Shown here: piece after piece, positions 59,884 through 64,000 of the stretch | Numbering within the stretch: the first letter of the stretch is position 1 | Layout: each line of letters opens with the position of its first letter | From: Dentipellis sp. KUC8613 | Lineage: Eukaryota; Basidiomycota; Agaricomycetes; Russulales; Hericiaceae | DNA: 64,000 nucleotides | Direction: 5' to 3' | Assembly: GCA_002286715.1 (NCBI GenBank) | Contig: NSJX01000035.1 | Span: 62,001 to 126,000 of the forward strand | Notes under the pieces: model-generated | Told to the model about the DNA's origin: nothing | Databases searched by the model: none | Seen by the model: the letters and a program-made list of their open reading frames with translations, nothing else | Program-made: the position numbers and the translations under genes

Positions 59884-59922
59884 TCTCGACGCGTCGACTG
59901 CAGTTTCTTATGCAACGCACTG
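59884..59922 (-). repeat. Right terminal inverted repeat of the Tc1-like element
   Basis: Mirror of 55988-56026; TA duplication follows at 59923-59924. Confidence 0.95.
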
Positions 59923-60002
59923 TAATCTAGGCCTACTTGCAAGGTAACCGAGCTCGATAAGTAACTTCGCTCCTTCGTCTTGGACATCCTCCTCCACAAA
60001 GT

Positions 60003-61592
60003 ATGTCCTTGTCTCCAAACGGAGCGAGCGACAGCAACGATGCGTGCGTTGCTTCCTCCTCTACGAAACGCGCATCTTCGGTCCACGACGTCAACGCAGC
60101 CAAACCGCCCTTCGGCTCGAGGCCAGTCCGCTTTCTCCTCGCGCACCGCACCCCCGAGCCAACCGAGCACCTTCATCGCGCACAGATTTCTGACGGAAGA
60201 AGACGACGTGTGGAGTCAGAATGCCTGGGACCATGTACCTGCGCCGGATGACCAGGCGGACACCATCGCGCGCGCGCTCGAGCGGCAGAGGCTCGCCCCC
60301 GTCCCGGACGAGGAAAAGCCGAAATATAACGAGAAACCCGCGAAGCATTGGTGTGTATACCGTATCTCCGCGCTTGTCGCGCGATCCGTCTCATGCTGTG
60401 TACCCAGGGACAATTTCTACAAGATGAACGCGAGTAATTTCTTCAAGAACCGAAAATGGTACGCGTCTTTCTGTTTTTGTACCGCGTGATTTCACGTCCT
60501 AACCGCCTACGAAGGCTGCACGTCGAGTTCCCGGATCTCGTCGCTGCTCTCCAACCCTCGGTACGTGTTCTCCTCACGTTGCGAGACTGCCTGACCTATC
60601 TCGTCTCCAAGGTAGGCAGGACCTCGCACTGTAGTTGAGATCGGATGTGGTAGGTCACATCCCCCAAATGACACTTTCATGTTTTGAATGTTCGTCAGGT
60701 GCCGGAAACTCTGTATTCCCTCTGCTCTCGGAAAACCAGAATCCGGGCCTCAATCTGCATGCGTACGACTACTCCTCGCATGCGGTCAAACTCGTCCAGC
60801 ACAACCCGCTCTACGAACAGCCGCCGTGCGGCACGATCACCGCCTCCGTCTGGGACCTGACGTCCGCCTCTCTGCCCGCCGACCTGGCACCAGGCAGCGC
60901 CGACATCGTCGTGCTCGTCTTCGTCCTCAGCGCACTCCACCCGTCAGAATGGCAGCGCGCCGTCGCGAACATCCACACCGTGCGTCCCAGCTCGTTCGCC
61001 CGCCGCCCATTTTCCTGACGTTCGACCAGATCCTCAAACCGGGCGGCCTTGTCCTGATGCGTGATTATGGGCGGCACGACCTCACGCAGCTCCGCTTCCG
61101 CAGCAACAGGCTCCTCGACGAGAATCTCTACATCCGGGGCGACAAGACTCGCGTATATTTCTTCGACGCCGGTACACCTCGCACTTCTCTCTCCTTCCTA
61201 TTACCGTCTAATTTCTATGTCCAGACGACCTCGCGCGTCTCTTCACCGGCGCCGCCGCGCCTCAAAACACCGTCACAACCACGACGACCGAAACCGAAGA
61301 GGCCGACGCAGAGCCAGCGGGCACGACCGACGCACTCCCACCCTCGACCCTGCACTCCCCCCTGAGCCCCCCGACACCGCCTCCACCCCCACCTCCAGCG
61401 CAATCGGCTGACCCGCCCGCGCCATCCGCGTCCGCGCCTTTCCCCGACGCGGCCGGTGAACGCCCAACGGCGCTGCAGCACCCGCTGTTCGAGATCGTGC
61501 AGCTCGGCGTGGACCGCAGGCTGCTCGTGAACCGCAAGCGGCAGCTCAAGATGTACAGGGTGTGGATGCAGGGGCAGTTTAGGAAGCTGTGA
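60003..61592 (+). CDS. TRM140: tRNA 3-methylcytidine-32 methyltransferase (Trm140/METTL2 type)
   Basis: Exons 60003-60121, 60186-60350, 60408-60458, 60515-60560, 60616-60649, 60699-60979, 61030-61171 and 61225-61592 give 401 residues. The family block [20 protein letters not shown] requires a GC-AG first intron (donor AG|GCCAGT at 60122), since the GT alternative breaks the frame. Then [20 protein letters not shown], the SAM motif [67 protein letters not shown] and [20 protein letters not shown]. The C-terminus has a Pro/Thr-rich insert before [19 protein letters not shown]. The enzyme methylates C32 of threonine/serine tRNAs. No actin-binding N-terminus as in budding yeast Abp140. Confidence 0.93.
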
Positions 61593-61793
61593 TCCTGATC
61601 AATGTTGTACTTACTTACTGTTACTTACGTCGTGCGCGCTGACGTTGGCGTAGAGCCGAAGTGTATCTTTAGCGATGTACATTGTACACCATGTCAATGG
61701 GAACGTTGACGTTGACGTTGAGGTCCCAGATTGTGAGCCATCAAGACCAAAAATGCAAAAACGCATTACGCAGCCAGCTATTTAGCTACATAT

Positions 61794-62518
61794 CTACTCG
61801 CCCCGCTGCGTCCTCTCGAGCACGGCGGCCCACAACTCGTCTCCAGGATCGCACTTCCTGAGATTATCATAGTCATACCACGTGATGACGCTCGTCGAGT
61901 CCGCGACGACGGTGTTCTGCGCGTACGACCACGCCTTGGCGTGCAGCAGGAACTGCGTGCGGTACAGCGGCGGGCTGGCAGGATTGATGGGCGCCTGGGC
62001 CTCCTCGGCCGTGTGCGGCCACGGCGACGCCTTGTGCGCGATGAGGAGCTGCATGTGAGCCTGCATGAGCAGAGCCGCCGCGTGGGGAGGAGGAAGAGGG
62101 GGGAAACGCACGGTGTCAGGATAGCGCACGGGCCTGCGGAACTTGACGTCGATGGACTTGAGGATGAACGAGATGCCCCTCGCGCTGAGCATCAGACTCG
62201 CGCGCTCGGGCCCGATGCTCTTCCCCACCGCCGTGATCCACTTCATCCTCCCAGACTCAAAGAAGCGCACTACCACCCACCACCCGCCGTCAGCTCACAA
62301 GTCCCCTCTGGAAAACAGACAGAACCCGCGCACGCACCGTATCGCACATTATTGACATGCCTACCGCACGCGGTCAGCACGACTCTCCCCGCAAGCAGCA
62401 GCAGGACTCACTGAAACGCGTCATGGTCGCCCCATACGATCGGCTGCTCCCAGAAGCTCGCCGTGTCGTACCCCTTCGCGGCGAGCTTCGCCTTCGCCTC
62501 GCGCGCGACCGCCTGCAT
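61794..62518 (-). CDS. Hotdog-fold acyl-CoA thioesterase-like protein
   Basis: Exons 62518-62412, 62360-62338, 62269-62112 and 62060-61794 give 184 residues. The hotdog signature WGDHDAFQHVNNVRYVRFFE is split over three exons, followed by GISFILKSIDVKFRRPVRYP and a C-terminal strand region with SVITWYDYDNLRK. This is the 4HBT_2/YbgC-like type common in fungi, probably mitochondrial or cytosolic; substrate unknown. The start is uncertain: the frame is open back to a TAG at about 62645 with no earlier ATG, yet LQAAFRDPSSPF just upstream looks coding, so a small upstream exon may be missing. A TATA box lies at 62721. Confidence 0.8.
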
Positions 62519-63844
62519 CGCGTCTGCCTCCGCCGCGAACGCATCGTCCTCAGGCGCGTCGGGCGAGGCGGGCCCTACGGCGCCCGGGGGGAGGTGGAAT
62601 GGCGATGAGGGGTCGCGGAAGGCTGCTTGCAGCTCCTATTGTGGTGACATCGGCCGTGCGTGAGACGCATGGATATGGGCATGTTGCGCAGTGGCTGCGT
62701 GAAACATGGCAGGGGCGCACCTTTATAGATGAGAGTGAACGGAGATGCGGATGCGGGGAAAGCACCGCCCGTGCTCGGACTCTCGATCCCGTCGCCAATG
62801 CACGCTTGAGCGACTGCATCGTTACTCGAGTTCTAGATGATTACTTGATACTTCACCGATCTAGTCTGCGGACTCCTAGATTAGTATGAGGATATAGTGA
62901 AGTAGGCCGAGAGGTAGTAACCTATGGTATGCGGCTTGAGGCCGGGATGAGCATGGTACTTCGTCAACGCCCGGTCGGGAGTCGGGTATTGCTGAGCCTG
63001 CCCGAGCCTGCTTACTTTACACGTGCAGGACGCGCTTGTGGCGGCGCCGCGCGACAGTATTCTTCCTCCTCCTCCGCTGCTGTCTGTCAATTTCTCAAGA
63101 TGAATTTGGTGGCACGGCACGCTCTCGTGCGGACCCTCAGATGAAGCTACGATTTTTTGGGACACGTTGTAACACTCAAGACAGACTTTTGACGTCTTGC
63201 CAGCAATCGCGGTCCGATGAATTGCAGGCCATGCGCCATCCTCTCTGTCCTGCAATGTGCATCTCTAGGGCCTCAAGGCCTCGCGAAGCGTAATGGGTCG
63301 GATGGACGATGTGTCCACGCTCTCTACATATGTTCTGCGGGTACCGGTTCTTTCGATTGACCGCGATCTCGGTATATCCCTATTTGACGCCTGCTGACGG
63401 GGAATTGCAGGTCACTTTGTCAGACTGCGCAGCCGGGTCATGGGGTGCTCGATTCTAACAGTCGTGAGTATCGCAGCCCGCCGGCAATCTTTTGGACCTT
63501 CTCCCGCTGTATTCTTTTGGCATTCTTGTCAGCAAACGCTCCCAAAAGTGTAGTATCCACCGCGCATCCGCGCACCGAACTCGGCGTCGCCCGAGGTGGT
63601 ATGTAGTGTTCGCCGACGCTGCTTCTGTCGCACCTCAGACTTCACCATGACGCATGCTACTGAAAACTGGAACATACTACGAGCGAGGACTTGTAATTCC
63701 CGATACCGCAGTGCCACCGTACACTCTTGGCCATTGAGTCGCCTCCAAGGGCGTAGTACAGTTGGGCGCGCCCGACGACGTCTTGTCAGCCCTCGCTGAC
63801 CTAGACTGCACGCTCTCATACCCAGGACCTAAGTCGACGAAAGG
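62519..63844. other. Intergenic
   Basis: Contains the thioesterase promoter side and about 1.1 kb with no supported gene. A minus-strand frame of 124 codons (63255-62881, TTG start) has a CxxC-like VCLECYNV but no family match and is not called. Confidence 0.4.
62721..62727 (-). promoter_or_regulatory. TATA box upstream of the thioesterase gene
   Basis: TATAAAG on the minus strand, about 200 bases before the first usable ATG, which hints at a longer leader or a missed first exon. Confidence 0.45.
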
Positions 63845-63852
63845 TATAAATA
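63845..63852 (+). promoter_or_regulatory. TATA box of the last gene
   Basis: TATAAATA about 112 bases before the ATG at 63964. Confidence 0.55.
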
Positions 63853-63963
63853 TGGACGACAGCGTTTGGGGAGAGCATCATCTCGGTCACTGTCTCGTCT
63901 TCCTCACTGTTCCCAATACCTAATACCCCGCACTCATCTCCACAACTCTATCAGCCTAATAAC

Positions 63964-64000
63964 ATGACGCCCTTCAAGAGCTTCGCCATCGCAGGAATCG
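63964..64000 (+). CDS. Start of a probable secreted-protein gene, cut by the window end
   Basis: Twelve codons (MTPFKSFAIAGI) after a TATA box and a pyrimidine-rich leader look like the beginning of a signal peptide. Too little is visible to name it. Confidence 0.45.
   Translation, partial: MTPFKSFAIAGI

Larger units (their letters stand above)
55988..59922. mobile_element. Complete Tc1/mariner-type element carrying two genes
   Basis: Perfect 39-base terminal inverted repeats (55988-56026 and 59884-59922), with weaker matching for another ~25 bases, are flanked by TA on both sides (55986-55987 and 59923-59924), the standard Tc1/mariner target duplication. Inside are a DD35E transposase on the minus strand and an unrelated multi-exon gene on the plus strand, converging. 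Total 3935 bases, more than twice a normal Tc1 element. Confidence 0.9.

Noticed and set aside
1..64000. CRISPR array, bacterial operon or origin signals
   Set aside because: The window is eukaryotic (spliceosomal introns, intron-bearing tRNA); the short tandem repeats seen (37707-37747, 32928-32950) have no spacers.

Overview
The window reads as nuclear DNA of a basidiomycete fungus, most likely an agaricomycete of the polypore/mushroom kind. Genes are cut by many short introns (about 38-90 bases, GTRNGY donors), intergenic space is small, and several families present are typical of or restricted to Agaricomycetes: FunK1 kinases, a Plavaka transposase, a DUF6532 protein and small cysteine-rich secreted proteins. 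The species cannot be told from the sequence. Gene models were built by hand from splice sites and reading-frame phase; where every exon phase closes I treat the model as solid.

Layout, left to right. 1-7.2 kb: a small inverted-repeat element, two unrecognised minus-strand genes, then the mitochondrial phosphate carrier. 7.8-12.2 kb: RIB3 (riboflavin synthesis) and a 12-exon RING E3 ligase of the Dsc1/Tul1 type. 13.6-16.2 kb: two tandem secreted-protein genes of identical exon layout with an intron-bearing tRNA-Gln between them. 16.6-24.1 kb: an unrecognised gene, an NmrA-like pseudogene fused to a stray piece of the kinetochore gene NNF1, FunK1 kinase copy 1, and the intact NNF1. 24.4-33 kb: a coiled-coil nuclear-type gene whose last intron holds a 6.7 kb Plavaka element with two intact divergent genes. 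33.2-34.8 kb: a secreted aspartic protease. 37-46.4 kb: FunK1 copies 2 and 3 head-away in a large inverted repeat whose outer ends are GST pseudogene pieces, followed by the intact GST. 49-55.6 kb: a 21-exon Rho GEF with DEP, two DH modules, PH and CNH. 56-59.9 kb: a complete Tc1/mariner element with 39 bp perfect inverted repeats that encloses both a transposase and a second unrelated gene. 60-62.5 kb: a tRNA 3-methylcytidine methyltransferase (TRM140/METTL2) and a hotdog thioesterase; the window ends at the start of another probable secreted-protein gene.

The housekeeping genes (phosphate carrier, RIB3, Dsc1, NNF1, TRM140, Rho GEF) are unrelated in pathway. The accessory part is shaped by duplication and transposition: inverted FunK1 copies that look homogenised by gene conversion, a gene-fragment transplant from NNF1, a transposon accommodated as an intron, and a transposon carrying a passenger gene 80 bases upstream of TRM140. 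The most unusual candidates are the two-gene Tc1 element, the Plavaka-in-intron gene and the tandem-DH Rho GEF.
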